Of a stretch of DNA of 64,000 nucleotides, positions 43,011-51,905 are shown one piece after another. The position numbers and the translations under genes are program-made. This stretch comes from an uncultured Phycisphaerales bacterium (lineage in GTDB: Bacteria; Planctomycetota; Phycisphaerae; Phycisphaerales; SM1A02): NCBI GenBank assembly GCA_905480395.1, contig CAJQQE010000041.1:41337-105336 (forward strand), given 5' to 3'. Below the pieces are notes generated by a model. The model had not been told where the DNA came from. It saw only the letters and a program-made list of their open reading frames with translations, and did no database searches. Position 1 is the first letter of the stretch. Every line of letters starts with the position of its first letter.

Positions 43011-44045
43011 GTGGCGGAGACCGTGGAGATGGCCGATGTAAGACTGTCCATCCCGAAAGACGGCCAATTCCGGATCGCACACATGCCCATCGATTTTCTC
43101 AAACTCATGCGGCCTCAAGATTGGGTGAAGAGCATCTTCATCCTTCCGGCGATCATCTTTTCGATTCCCGGGCTCGAGCCAGCGGAACGAGCGGCGGTCC
43201 TTCCGGGCTGGTTGCTCGCCACGGCGCTGACGATCATCGGTTTCAGCCTGCTGGCTTCCGGCTTCTATGCCATCAACGATTCGATGGACGTCGAACTCGA
43301 CCGTCGTCATCCCCGAAAGTGTCACCGCCCGATCGCGGCGGGTCGGATCACGCCCGCCGCCGGTTTTCGATTCGGATTGATTCTGATCGCGATTGGTGTC
43401 TCCGTCGGATTCTCCGTGGACCGAGCGGTCGGCGGTGTGATGATTGCCTATCTGATCCTGCAGTTCGCTTATAACGCGGGGCTCAAACGGATCGCCATCG
43501 TTGACGCCGTGGTGCTTGCGACCGGATTCGGCATGCGTGCGACGGTCGGGGCCTTTGCCATCGATCGTCCAGTCTCTACCTGGCTACTCGGGTGTGTGTT
43601 CTTTCTCACGCTCTACCTCGCCTTCATCAAGCGGATGTGCGACCTCGCGGCCGCTCGCGAAGCCAGCACTGGCTGGGAGAGTCCCGCGGGCTACGAAGAT
43701 CGATTCGAACTCAATTGGTTACTGGGTATGAGTGGGGTGACCGTTGTACTCAGCTGGGTGCTCTACGGCCTGAGCTCGCACGCGGTGAATCTGTTCGAAG
43801 GCCGGGCGGCGGGGTTTGCGCTGCTCACGCCGTTCGTACTCATCGTGGTGCACCGGTTCTATCGCCGGGCCAATCGTGGAGAACGTGACAGCCCACTCGC
43901 GGCGATGAAGGAAGATCCGGTCATTCTGATTTCCTTGTTCCTGTTTACCGCGGGGCTTCTGGCGTGTCTCTATGTACCGGCCGTCGAAGATCTTCTCTCG
44001 CGGCTCATTTATCCTGATGCTCGAGTCGATGGCGGCCGCTCATGA
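43011..44045 (+). CDS. UbiA-type decaprenyl-phosphate phosphoribosyltransferase-like enzyme
   Basis: 344 residues with eight to nine membrane helices. The first Asp-rich motif, YAINDSMDVELDRRHPRKCHRPIAAG (about 88-113), is the NDxxDxxxDRxHPxKxxRP form of the decaprenyl-phosphate phosphoribosyltransferase (DPPR synthase, UbiA/Rv3806c-like) group, which moves 5-phosphoribose from PRPP to a polyprenyl phosphate. The second motif region contains IKRMCDLAAAREAS. Starts at a GTG (43011); an ATG at 43029 is an alternative. Its stop overlaps the GT-C gene by four bases. It probably supplies a polyprenyl-P-pentose for that glycosyltransferase. Confidence 0.8.
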   Translation: MAETVEMADVRLSIPKDGQFRIAHMPIDFLKLMRPQDWVKSIFILPAIIFSIPGLEPAERAAVLPGWLLATALTIIGFSLLASGFYAINDSMDVELDRRHPRKCHRPIAAGRITPAAGFRFGLILIAIGVSVGFSVDRAVGGVMIAYLILQFAYNAGLKRIAIVDAVVLATGFGMRATVGAFAIDRPVSTWLLGCVFFLTLYLAFIKRMCDLAAAREASTGWESPAGYEDRFELNWLLGMSGVTVVLSWVLYGLSSHAVNLFEGRAAGFALLTPFVLIVVHRFYRRANRGERDSPLAAMKEDPVILISLFLFTAGLLACLYVPAVEDLLSRLIYPDARVDGGRS

Positions 44046-45412
44046 GCGGTCGTGGTGGTCGATCGGGACCACTCGCGCCACTGGTGCTTCTGCTGGGATT
44101 TTTGTTGGTGACCATGGGGCCGGTCCTCGTCGGGCTCGATCATTTTCCGGCCAAGAGTATCGATCAAGACCGCAACCACCTTCCGGTGATTCGAGCCTTT
44201 GCGGACGCCCTCCCCGAGGTAGATCTGCGAGATTACGACAGTGCCACCACGCCAGGCATGCACCTTTTTCTGGCGGTCATGGTCCGGGCGGGGTTTGATG
44301 ATGAAACATCGCTTCAATTGGCGAGTTGCGGATTCGGCGCGGTGCTCGTGCTCGTGGCCTGGTGGTTCGCCGCTTGCGTGGTGTCTTCGTGGACCGCGGT
44401 GGCGTGTGTTCTTCCGCTCGCCTCATCCCCCTATGTGCTGGGCAACTCGATCTGGGTGATGACCGACAATCTGTCGCTGGCGTTGGTGGCGATGATCATC
44501 GGCCTCAGTCTGTTTCGATCACCCAGTGGGCGCCGAAGCGTCCTGTCGGGCAGCATGTTGGTACTCGCGGTGCTCGTGCGGCAAATCAATCTGTGGACCT
44601 GTGCGGTGGCTGGCGTCGCGACGCTGCTCGGTCTCGATCCGGTACGCCGCCGTCTGCCGTTTCGCGACCCGCTGGATCGCCGTCGAGATGCGGTGCCCAG
44701 CGTGATTTTCGGCCTTTTCCTGGTCTTGACGATCGCGATCCTCGGTTGGTTCTTCTCCCTGTGGGGGGGGTTGGTGCCGCCTCGCTTCCAGGTCGGGGGT
44801 GATGGCGCCGCGATCCATGCTGGCGGTGGGAATACCGCCGTCGCGCCGTACGTCCTGACGCTCTTCTTCGTCTATGCGGGCCCGCCGCTCTTCGTCCTTC
44901 TGCCGAACTGGACTGGAGACCGGCGCATTCGCGCCACCGCGATTGCTGGCGCCGTCATCGGACTCGCCATGGGCTTGGTGCTTGAATCGACGCCGGGATT
45001 CGGAGTCGGTCGGACTGGAGGATGGCTTTGGAGTTTCGCCGGCCAGACGCCGGAGATCCTCGGGCGATCATCGATGCTGATCATCGGAAGCATGTGCGGC
45101 GGTGCCGCCGTCGGTGCCGCGTACGGCCTGCTGGTTGCCGCGGGCCGAACCCGTATGGCGTTACTGGGGTTGGGGTTTGCCCTGTCCTTCGTCGTCGCCT
45201 CTTCAGCCAATGCTCAGGTATTCCAGCGATACTTTGACCCCCCGGTGCTGCTCGCCTTGGGGTGGTGCCTCGCCGGGTTCGCCGGGGCAAGGACGAGTGC
45301 CGGAACGATCTCTTCTCGACAAGTGGCAATCGCCGCGCTTTCATCATTCACGATGCAGGCATGCTTCGCCGCGCTGACGCTCTATCGTCCGTTGTTTTCA
45401 GCCGCGTTGTGA
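44042..45412 (+). CDS. GT-C glycosyltransferase, DIE2/ALG10-like
   Basis: 456-residue multi-pass membrane protein (ten or more helices). After the first helix it reads KSIDQDRNHLPVIRAFADALPEVDLRDYDSATTPGMHLFLA, the counterpart of the 'DExFHxPQAQxYxxGxWxxxDPKITTPPGLY' loop of ALG10-type alpha-1,2-glucosyltransferases, with Asp-Thr/Pro-Gly preserved; VLVRQINLW (about 180) matches the 'RQTNIxW' signature. GT-C enzymes use a polyprenyl-phosphate sugar as donor. It is translationally coupled to the UbiA-type gene upstream. Acceptor unknown. Confidence 0.65.
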   Translation: MSGRGGRSGPLAPLVLLLGFLLVTMGPVLVGLDHFPAKSIDQDRNHLPVIRAFADALPEVDLRDYDSATTPGMHLFLAVMVRAGFDDETSLQLASCGFGAVLVLVAWWFAACVVSSWTAVACVLPLASSPYVLGNSIWVMTDNLSLALVAMIIGLSLFRSPSGRRSVLSGSMLVLAVLVRQINLWTCAVAGVATLLGLDPVRRRLPFRDPLDRRRDAVPSVIFGLFLVLTIAILGWFFSLWGGLVPPRFQVGGDGAAIHAGGGNTAVAPYVLTLFFVYAGPPLFVLLPNWTGDRRIRATAIAGAVIGLAMGLVLESTPGFGVGRTGGWLWSFAGQTPEILGRSSMLIIGSMCGGAAVGAAYGLLVAAGRTRMALLGLGFALSFVVASSANAQVFQRYFDPPVLLALGWCLAGFAGARTSAGTISSRQVAIAALSSFTMQACFAALTLYRPLFSAAL

Positions 45413-45623
45413 ACGCCAAGCAGCAGCTTCGGACGACTCGCAACGAGGTTTTTGCCCAGAGCGATGCCCAGTGCGATGCCCAGGCCGTTCGGAGCGAGGT
45501 CGCCGGGCGCTGGCCTCAGGAAAAAGTAAGCCAGACAGGCAAAGTACGATTCATTTGATCAATGGCGGCAAGTCGAGCCATTCAGGATTTCTCCTCGGCT
45601 CGTGATTGCAGGCGATCTGAGCG
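45413..45623. other. Convergent intergenic region with a 12-base tandem repeat
   Basis: 211 bases between the GT-C gene and sdhB. Contains TGCCCAG(A/T)GCGA twice in tandem (45453-45476) plus a partial third copy. On the minus strand one frame reads YFFLRPAPGDLAPNGLGIAL from about 45548 without a start codon, possibly a relic of a hydrophobic protein. No terminator recognised. Confidence 0.35.
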
Positions 45624-46415
45624 TCAAGTGGCTTTGACGGGACCTCGGTTGTCTCCGCCATGAATCGTGGCGTGGATGTAGTCCTTGTTCATACGGCCGA
45701 TGTACTTGATCGAGATGTTTTTGGGACAAGACGCTTGGCATTCCGCATAGTTGCGGCAACTTCCAAAGCCTTCGTTGTCCATCGCCTCCACCATTTTCCG
45801 CACCCGCCCGTATCGTTCGGTTTGGCCCTGTGGCAGAAGTGCAAGGTGCCCGATCTTGGCCGACGTGAACAAGCTGGCCGATCCGTTGGGGCAGGCGGCG
45901 ACGCAGGCTCCGCATCCAATACAGGCGGAGGCGTCCAAAGCGTCTTCGACGACATCTTCTTCGATGGGGATCGAGTTGGGCTCGGGCTTTGGTCCCGAGT
46001 GAACCGTGACGTAACCGCCCGATTCGATGATTCGGTCGAGCGGGCTGCGGTCGACCACGAGATCTTTGATCGTCTTAAACGCGCCCGTGCTGAAAGGCTC
46101 CACGGTAATCGTGGCGCCATCTTTGAAATTCCGCATCTGCAGCTGGCAGGTGGTGCACTGTCCCTCGCCATGAGGAAGTCCATCAATGACCAGTGAGCAG
46201 GTTCCGCAGATGCCCTCGCGACAATCACTCTCGAAGGCGACTGCGTCTTCACCCGACTCGACCAGTTGCTCATTGAGAATATCGAGCATCTCCAAGAACG
46301 ACGCTTCAACGGGGATGTCGTTGACCCCGTATTCCACGAACTGTCCGTTAGAGTTGCCGATCGGCTGTCGCCAGATCCGCAGACGTACCGAGAGTGTTTT
46401 TTGTGGCTCGTTCAC
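45624..46415 (-). CDS. sdhB: Succinate dehydrogenase/fumarate reductase iron-sulfur subunit
   Basis: Electron-carrying subunit of respiratory complex II on the cytosolic face of the membrane. 263 residues. The three cluster motifs are visible: 2Fe-2[16 protein letters not shown] ... CTTC, 4Fe-4[16 protein letters not shown], and 3Fe-4S/4Fe-4[18 protein letters not shown] with its usual extra spacing. Last gene of sdhCAB; the ATG overlaps the sdhA stop by four bases. Confidence 0.95.
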   Translation of the reverse strand: MNEPQKTLSVRLRIWRQPIGNSNGQFVEYGVNDIPVEASFLEMLDILNEQLVESGEDAVAFESDCREGICGTCSLVIDGLPHGEGQCTTCQLQMRNFKDGATITVEPFSTGAFKTIKDLVVDRSPLDRIIESGGYVTVHSGPKPEPNSIPIEEDVVEDALDASACIGCGACVAACPNGSASLFTSAKIGHLALLPQGQTERYGRVRKMVEAMDNEGFGSCRNYAECQASCPKNISIKYIGRMNKDYIHATIHGGDNRGPVKAT

Positions 46416-48328
46416 TTGTAACTCCGAGTGGCGGGCTGAAGATGCTCGAAGTGAATCTTTTCAGTATTCCGGCGATGAGCCGTTTCTTCCCCGCGCCATT
46501 CCCATACCGCAGCATGGGCGAATTTCTCATCATTTCTCTGGACTTCGCCTTCTTCAGTTTGGTGTTCTTCCCTGAAGTGGCATCCGCAACTTTCGTCTCG
46601 CTCCAGGGCATCGCGGCACATGAGCCGGCCGACCTCAAGGAAATCAGCAACCCGCATCGCCCGCTCCAGAGTCTGGTTCATGTCCTTCGCCGAACCCGTC
46701 ACGTGAACGTTGTTCCAGAACTCCTGCGTCAATTGGTCAATGTGATCGATGGCGCCTTGCAGATTGCCCGCATTTCGGCTCATCCCGCAGTGGTTCCAAA
46801 GTGTCTTCCCGAGTCTCTTGTGAATTGAGAGGGGGGTTGAGGAACCTTGAATTGACATCACCTTGTTGATTCGGCCGTTGACATCGGCAATGGCTTGGGC
46901 GAATGCAGGGTGATCCGTGCCGACCTTGTCGCGGAACAACGGCTGTAGACCATCGCCGATGGTCTGGGGAAGAATAAAGTACCCGTCGGCCAAACACTGC
47001 ATCAGGCTCGACGCGCCGAGGCGGTTCGCCCCGTGATCGGAGAAGTTGGCTTCGCCGATCGCGTAGAGGCCGGGGATCGTCGTTTGGAGGTTGTAGTCAA
47101 CCCACAGTCCCCCCATGCAATAGTGCACGGCGGGATAGATCTTGAATGGCTGCTGATAGGGAGATTCACCGGTGATCTCCTCGTACATGTCGAACAGATT
47201 CCCGTACTTGGACTTGATGGTGTCGCCGCCTTGGCGATTGATCGCGTCGCGGAAGTCCATGTAGACGGAATATCCAGTTGATCCGACTCCGTAGCCGTCG
47301 TCACAGGCGACCTTTGCCGCCCGGCTCGCAACGTCCCTCGGAACCAAGTTGCCGAACGTGGGATACCGTTCTTCGAGGTAGTAATAGCGTTCCTTCTCGG
47401 GGATATCTGCTGGGGAACGTGTCTCGCCCTTCTTGCGTGGGACCCAGACGCGGCCATCATTGCGAAGAGATTCGCTCATGAGGGTCAATTTGCTCTGATG
47501 GTCACCGGATACCGGGATGCAAGTCGGATGAATTTGAACAAAGCTCGGATTGGCGAAAGCCGCACCTCGGCGATGCGCCCTCCAAATTGCCGTCGAATTC
47601 GAATTCACCGCATTCGTTGAATTGAAATACGCGGCGCCATACCCGCCGGTCGCCAGCACCACGGCTTCGCCGGCCGAAGATTGGATTTCGCCGGTGAGCA
47701 TGTCGCGGTAGATGATTCCGCGTGCTCGGCCATCAACGACAACCAGATCGAGCATTTCCGATCTTGGATAGAGAATCACACGGCCTTGATCAACTTCCTT
47801 CTGAAGAGATTGATAGGCCCCAAGAAGAAGCTGCTGCCCGGTTTGGCCACGGCAGTAGAAAGTGCGTTCTACGAGGACGCCGCCAAAGGATCGATTCGCA
47901 AGCATGCCGCCGTATTCGCGAGCGAAGGGTACGCCCTGAGCGACGCATTGATCGATGATCTCTGTGGATGTCTGAGCTAATCGATAGACGTTGGCTTCGC
48001 GTGCTCTGAAGTCGCCACCCTTCTGGGTGTCGTAGAAGAGTCGGTGAACGCTGTCCCCATCTTGGCGATAGTTCTTGCATGCATTAATGCCACCTTGAGC
48101 GGCAATAGAATGCGCTCTTCGAGGCGAATCGTGATAGATGAAGACATGGACCCGGTAGCCTTGGGCGGCGAGGGAGGATGCCGCACTAGCCCCAGCAAGT
48201 CCGGTACCAACCACAATCACATCATAGGTGGGGCGATTTCTTGGTCCCACCAGATTGATGTGTTCGAGGTGGGAATCCCACTTGTCCTCGAGCGGCCCCG
48301 AGGGGATTTTTGCATCAAGGTCCATCAT
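46412..48328 (-). CDS. sdhA: Succinate dehydrogenase/fumarate reductase flavoprotein subunit
   Basis: Catalytic FAD subunit oxidising succinate to fumarate. 638 residues. FAD dinucleotide motif [18 protein letters not shown], the covalent-FAD region [24 protein letters not shown] and the substrate-binding [42 protein letters not shown]. Like B. subtilis-type complex II subunits it is longer than the E. coli SdhA N-terminal form. Overlaps sdhC and sdhB by ATGA at each end. Confidence 0.95.
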   Translation of the reverse strand: MMDLDAKIPSGPLEDKWDSHLEHINLVGPRNRPTYDVIVVGTGLAGASAASSLAAQGYRVHVFIYHDSPRRAHSIAAQGGINACKNYRQDGDSVHRLFYDTQKGGDFRAREANVYRLAQTSTEIIDQCVAQGVPFAREYGGMLANRSFGGVLVERTFYCRGQTGQQLLLGAYQSLQKEVDQGRVILYPRSEMLDLVVVDGRARGIIYRDMLTGEIQSSAGEAVVLATGGYGAAYFNSTNAVNSNSTAIWRAHRRGAAFANPSFVQIHPTCIPVSGDHQSKLTLMSESLRNDGRVWVPRKKGETRSPADIPEKERYYYLEERYPTFGNLVPRDVASRAAKVACDDGYGVGSTGYSVYMDFRDAINRQGGDTIKSKYGNLFDMYEEITGESPYQQPFKIYPAVHYCMGGLWVDYNLQTTIPGLYAIGEANFSDHGANRLGASSLMQCLADGYFILPQTIGDGLQPLFRDKVGTDHPAFAQAIADVNGRINKVMSIQGSSTPLSIHKRLGKTLWNHCGMSRNAGNLQGAIDHIDQLTQEFWNNVHVTGSAKDMNQTLERAMRVADFLEVGRLMCRDALERDESCGCHFREEHQTEEGEVQRNDEKFAHAAVWEWRGEETAHRRNTEKIHFEHLQPATRSYK

Positions 48329-49083
48329 CGAATCACCTCTATCTGTATGGCGCTTGCGTCAGCGCTCTGCAGCTCGTCCATCGCGGGCGGTTTGGATATG
48401 GCATTGGTCAGCATCGCAATTGGCACCGCAGAAAAACCGATGAACAGGCTGATGGCGATGGCCGCCGCGGAACCACGAATCAGTGCGTTGCGATCAGGCG
48501 CATCAAGCCCGAAGGTCTGCATCATGCTCCAGGCCCCGTGATACACATGGAGGCACACCATCGCCATCATCGCGACGTAAAAAAGGGCGACGTACCAGAT
48601 GTTAAAAGCGCCCCAGAGATTGCTATAGACCATCCCGGTTTCGAAACCAGTGGTTCCCGAAGCGTGCGGCGTGATCCAGCCCAATGTGAACTGAGCGATG
48701 TGAATGATGATGAACAAGAGGACAAGTGTCCCGCTGATTGCCATCCACTTCGCTGCCAGTGTGGAAGCATTCCGACGCCGGATGGTCCGAGTTGGCTGCG
48801 ACGCCGAGTTGATCCTACTGAGCAGGATGACTGTCGTGACGTGGCCGATCACCGCGGCGATGAGAACGATTCTGGCGATCCACAAAAATGTGCCGTGCCC
48901 GAGGAAGGCCTTGCCGATTTCGCGGAGCATCTCGGCATACTGGTCAAGCGCGGTGGCGCCGCCAAAGGCCTTCAGGTTTCCAAGCATGTGACCAATGACG
49001 AACCCGTACATGATGACACCGGTGATCGCCACGACGATCTTCTTGCCAATCGATGTTCCATAAAATGTCTGCAAACGATTCAT
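48325..49083 (-). CDS. sdhC: Succinate dehydrogenase cytochrome b subunit (type B)
   Basis: 252-residue membrane anchor with five helices (for example [80 protein letters not shown]). Histidines in the helices (GHMLGN, GHVTT, IIHIAQ, CLHVYHG) are placed as in the di-haem cytochrome b558 of type B complex II (B. subtilis/Wolinella), which uses menaquinone. Gene order C-A-B fits this type. First gene of the operon. Confidence 0.9.
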   Translation of the reverse strand: MNRLQTFYGTSIGKKIVVAITGVIMYGFVIGHMLGNLKAFGGATALDQYAEMLREIGKAFLGHGTFLWIARIVLIAAVIGHVTTVILLSRINSASQPTRTIRRRNASTLAAKWMAISGTLVLLFIIIHIAQFTLGWITPHASGTTGFETGMVYSNLWGAFNIWYVALFYVAMMAMVCLHVYHGAWSMMQTFGLDAPDRNALIRGSAAAIAISLFIGFSAVPIAMLTNAISKPPAMDELQSADASAIQIEVIR

Positions 49084-49347
49084 CTGACTGGGGCTCCATT
49101 TCTCAAGATGGAGGACTCTGTTCTGGTCACGAAATCTCGATGTTTCCGGGCGTCGGGTGCAACGGGCAGTTTTTCCGCATGATCATGCATCATGAGCACG
49201 GAATCTCCGGCCAACGATCGGTTGCACTGAAGGGCTCGGGCGACATTCGGCATGGATGGGATACGGCAATGCGACATGGCGAGAAACGGGGGGTGTGGAA
49301 CGAAGAGTGGCGGGCGCTTCTCCAATGTGGGTACAAGCGCCTTCGAA

Positions 49348-49839
49348 TCACGGTTCTTCGATGCGAAGATTCGGAATGCCCGCAGGGTTTCCGCCGGTTG
49401 GATTCCCGTCAGGCCCGACGCCGGCAGCGGCCTGCTGGGCGACGAGTTGGGCGATCTGAACGAATCTTGAACGGAGTTCATTCAAGATGTTTTTGAGTTC
49501 GCCGGCTTCATCTTCGGAGATGTTCCCGACGGTTTTTTCTTCGAGAATTCCCAGAAGGTCGATCGCGAATTTCGCGCCGGGCAGGTCGATGACGACGCCG
49601 CCGGTCTGGGGATCGGTGTAGGCGCCGAGGCCCATGATCGCCTGCGAGGCGAGCACGCCCATCAGGCCCTTGAAATCGGCAGGCGGAAGTTCAGGTGCGT
49701 TCGGGTCATTCGGGTCCGGCGGAAGGTCGCTTTTTGGAGCTTCCTTATTCGCCGAAACTTCGACGAGTCGTTCTTTTTCGGCCTGTGCTTCGGCCTTCCA
49801 GTCGCTGTCGACATGAATGCGAGGAGTGTCGTCGGACAT
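49348..49839 (-). CDS. DUF1844 family protein
   Basis: 163 residues. An acidic, Pro/Asp-rich N-terminus (PPDPNDPNAPELPPADF) precedes the family core: FKGLMGVLASQAIMGLGAYTDPQTGGVVIDLPGAKFAIDLLGILEEKTVGNI (about 56-110) and DEAGELKNILNELRSRFVQIAQ. Function of DUF1844 is not known. It is divergent from the SurA-like lipoprotein at 49997; 49084-49347 between it and sdhC shows no gene. Confidence 0.85.
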   Translation of the reverse strand: MSDDTPRIHVDSDWKAEAQAEKERLVEVSANKEAPKSDLPPDPNDPNAPELPPADFKGLMGVLASQAIMGLGAYTDPQTGGVVIDLPGAKFAIDLLGILEEKTVGNISEDEAGELKNILNELRSRFVQIAQLVAQQAAAGVGPDGNPTGGNPAGIPNLRIEEP

Positions 49840-49996
49840 CGGGTACCTCCGCGATCGCGGACTGGGGCCCAGTTCGGCGGGCCTAAGGAGAAACGGCAGT
49901 GGCCACGGGACAAGTTCCGAGGCCGAGCGAGTCGAAGATTGTACGCGGCTCAGGTACTCGGCGGGCGGGTTCCGGGCTGGTTAGCATGCGAACGTC

Positions 49997-51328
49997 ATGC
50001 TGATTCGGCCTTCCCATCCTCCCGTGATCTCCTCAGGCCCAAGGGCTGGAGGGGCCGTGGCTTTCGTGGCCCGGGTGTTGTTGGCTGGGATGAGCCCATT
50101 CGTGGTCTTGGGCTGTGGGCCTCGGATCGCGTCACAGCCGATCAAGACGCTCGCCCCGGCCGATCTGGCGAGCAGTTCCACGCTGATCGGTGAGGAGACC
50201 CCGCTCGATGCCGCGTCCGAAGCCGAAGGCACGCTCAGCATGGTCCGAGAAACGGAGACGGTCGAGATCGACGGGCGATCGTTTACGGAAGGTCGTGAGG
50301 TTATCTCGGACGGTTCTGGCATCGATTCAGTCCGAGAAATCACCGCCGTCGATCTGCCGGTTGGAGTGGCCTACCCCATCGAGAGTTTGGTGGGCCAGAT
50401 CAACGGCCGACCCATCTATGCCGAGGAATTCCTTCTCCCATTGGAGGATCGCATCCTCAGAATCGTCGCTGAACAACCTTTGGCGAATGCGGTTCGCGAA
50501 GTAGAAATGCTGGTGATTCGGCGATTTTCGGAGTTCGTAGATTCCGAATTGATCATTGCCGAAGCCGAAAGCAAGTTGAGTCCAGATCAACAGCAAGGGG
50601 TGTTGGCGTGGATCCGCTCCGTTCAAGAAGACACGATTGCGGGGCGAGGCGGCACGCGTGATACCGCAACGGCGAGTATCGAAGAGGAATTTGGCGTGAG
50701 TTTCGACGAGTTCATCGCGGAGCGAAGAAGTGTCGCGCTGGCCAGCGATCTTCTTCGCAAACGAGTGCAACCGCGGGCCATCGTCTCTTGGCGGGATATC
50801 GAGCAGGCCTACCGCCGAAACTATGCGATCTTCAATCCGCGGCCGGTCCTTCGGATCGGCCGGATTCGATTCAACAGCGCTCGTGAGGTGGAGAAAGTGA
50901 AGCAGGCCGAAGCGCTCATCGCTGAAGGCTCGGATTTTGCATCGGTCTGTTCAGCCATGGAGATTCCTGAGGATGGCTTCTGGCTGGAAATGGAACTGCC
51001 GAAGAACGGCATCGCAGGAACGAGCCTGGTCGGCGCCGTGAAGAATCGGCTTGAAGGATTGGAGCCAGGCCAATTGAGCGAGCCATGGGTTCAGACATCC
51101 TTCATCTCTTGGTTCTCCGTCTTGAACATCGAGCAGCCCCCGGGCCGGACCATCTATGAACCGTCCGTTCAGTTCGCGCTCGAGAGCGAACTGTCGAACA
51201 TTCGTTTGATGCAGGAGCAGGATCGGTATCTCGACAGTCTCAAGGATCGATGGGTGTCCGCGGACATTGACGACATGGGTCGTCGGCTGCTGGTCATTGC
51301 GCGGCTTCGATATTTGATGAACAACTAG
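49997..51328 (+). CDS. SurA-like peptidylprolyl isomerase lipoprotein
   Basis: 443 residues. The signal VARVLLAGMSPFVVLGCGP carries a lipobox (LGC), so the protein is probably membrane-anchored outside the cytoplasm. A SurA-type segment follows (PIESLVGQINGRPIYAEEFLLPLEDRI, then a long helical chaperone region), and the C-terminal half (about 280-375) looks like a parvulin (PpiC) domain: RIGRIRFNSAREVEKVKQAEALIAEGSDFASVCS ... LEGLEPGQLSEPWVQTSFISWFSVL, although the conserved histidines of active parvulins are not obvious. A chaperone role for exported proteins is likely. Confidence 0.7.
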   Translation: MLIRPSHPPVISSGPRAGGAVAFVARVLLAGMSPFVVLGCGPRIASQPIKTLAPADLASSSTLIGEETPLDAASEAEGTLSMVRETETVEIDGRSFTEGREVISDGSGIDSVREITAVDLPVGVAYPIESLVGQINGRPIYAEEFLLPLEDRILRIVAEQPLANAVREVEMLVIRRFSEFVDSELIIAEAESKLSPDQQQGVLAWIRSVQEDTIAGRGGTRDTATASIEEEFGVSFDEFIAERRSVALASDLLRKRVQPRAIVSWRDIEQAYRRNYAIFNPRPVLRIGRIRFNSAREVEKVKQAEALIAEGSDFASVCSAMEIPEDGFWLEMELPKNGIAGTSLVGAVKNRLEGLEPGQLSEPWVQTSFISWFSVLNIEQPPGRTIYEPSVQFALESELSNIRLMQEQDRYLDSLKDRWVSADIDDMGRRLLVIARLRYLMNN

Positions 51329-51377
51329 CCCTCGGGCGACCATGGATCGCGGGGCCGGCAGATGGGCCGTGCGATCC

Positions 51378-51905
51378 TTATTCCTCAAAAACCAGAATCT
51401 CCGGCGGCCGGCACCGCACATCGACCGCGACGATCATGATCCGGGCGGGACGATCGTGACCCAAAGTGATGGCGGCGCGTTCGAGTCGTCGCAGACGCCC
51501 TCGATCGACCCGGCGTTCACCCGGCGTTCCGGTCGTCGTGGTCTTGACTTCGATGACGACCCATTCATGGCGAGCGTCATCGGCCGCAACGAGGTCGATC
51601 TCCACGCCCGCAATTCGGCGGTTTCGAGCCACGATGCGGAGTCCACCTTCGACGAGATGGACGGATGCAAGGTGTTCTCCATGCCGACCAATCTCGGCCA
51701 AGGTCAGGTCTTTCCACGATGGATGGTGCTCAGCGTCGTTCGCAGAACCACGACGGTCGCCCGTCATCGAGCCTCGGACCCAATCAAGGAGGCGGGCCCA
51801 TCGAATCCATGGAATCCATCGAATCCATGGAATCCATGGAATCCATCGAGTCTTTGGAGTCCATTGGATCAATCCATTCTTTCGGTCTCCGTGGTTGTAT
51901 TCCAT
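51378..51905 (-). CDS. YraN/UPF0102 family nuclease-like protein
   Basis: 175 residues from an ATG at 51905 that overlaps the upstream gene's stop (TGATG); GTG at 51908 is the alternative. The core (about 70-165) has the UPF0102 pattern: GRHGEHLASVHLVEGGLRIVARNRR, then EIDLVAADDARHEWVVIEVKTT, the D...ExK restriction-nuclease-like triad. The first 45 residues are unusual: repeats WIPWIRWIPWIRW encoded by a 9-base tandem repeat. A later ATG at 51767 (MTGDRRGS) would omit the repeat and may be the true start. Confidence 0.75.
   Translation of the reverse strand: MEYNHGDRKNGLIQWTPKTRWIPWIPWIRWIPWIRWARLLDWVRGSMTGDRRGSANDAEHHPSWKDLTLAEIGRHGEHLASVHLVEGGLRIVARNRRIAGVEIDLVAADDARHEWVVIEVKTTTTGTPGERRVDRGRLRRLERAAITLGHDRPARIMIVAVDVRCRPPEILVFEE
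51801..51872. repeat. 9-base tandem repeat
   Basis: Five near-perfect units of T(C/G)GAATCCA from 51801 to 51845, followed by three degenerate units to 51872. Because the unit is three codons, copy-number change keeps the frame of the YraN-like gene, where it encodes a Trp-Ile-Pro/Arg repeat. Confidence 0.9.

Noticed and set aside
49080..49481. 133-residue minus-strand ORF between sdhC and the DUF1844 gene
   Set aside because: It overlaps DUF1844 in another frame and shows only Arg/Ser/Pro-rich sequence without motifs.
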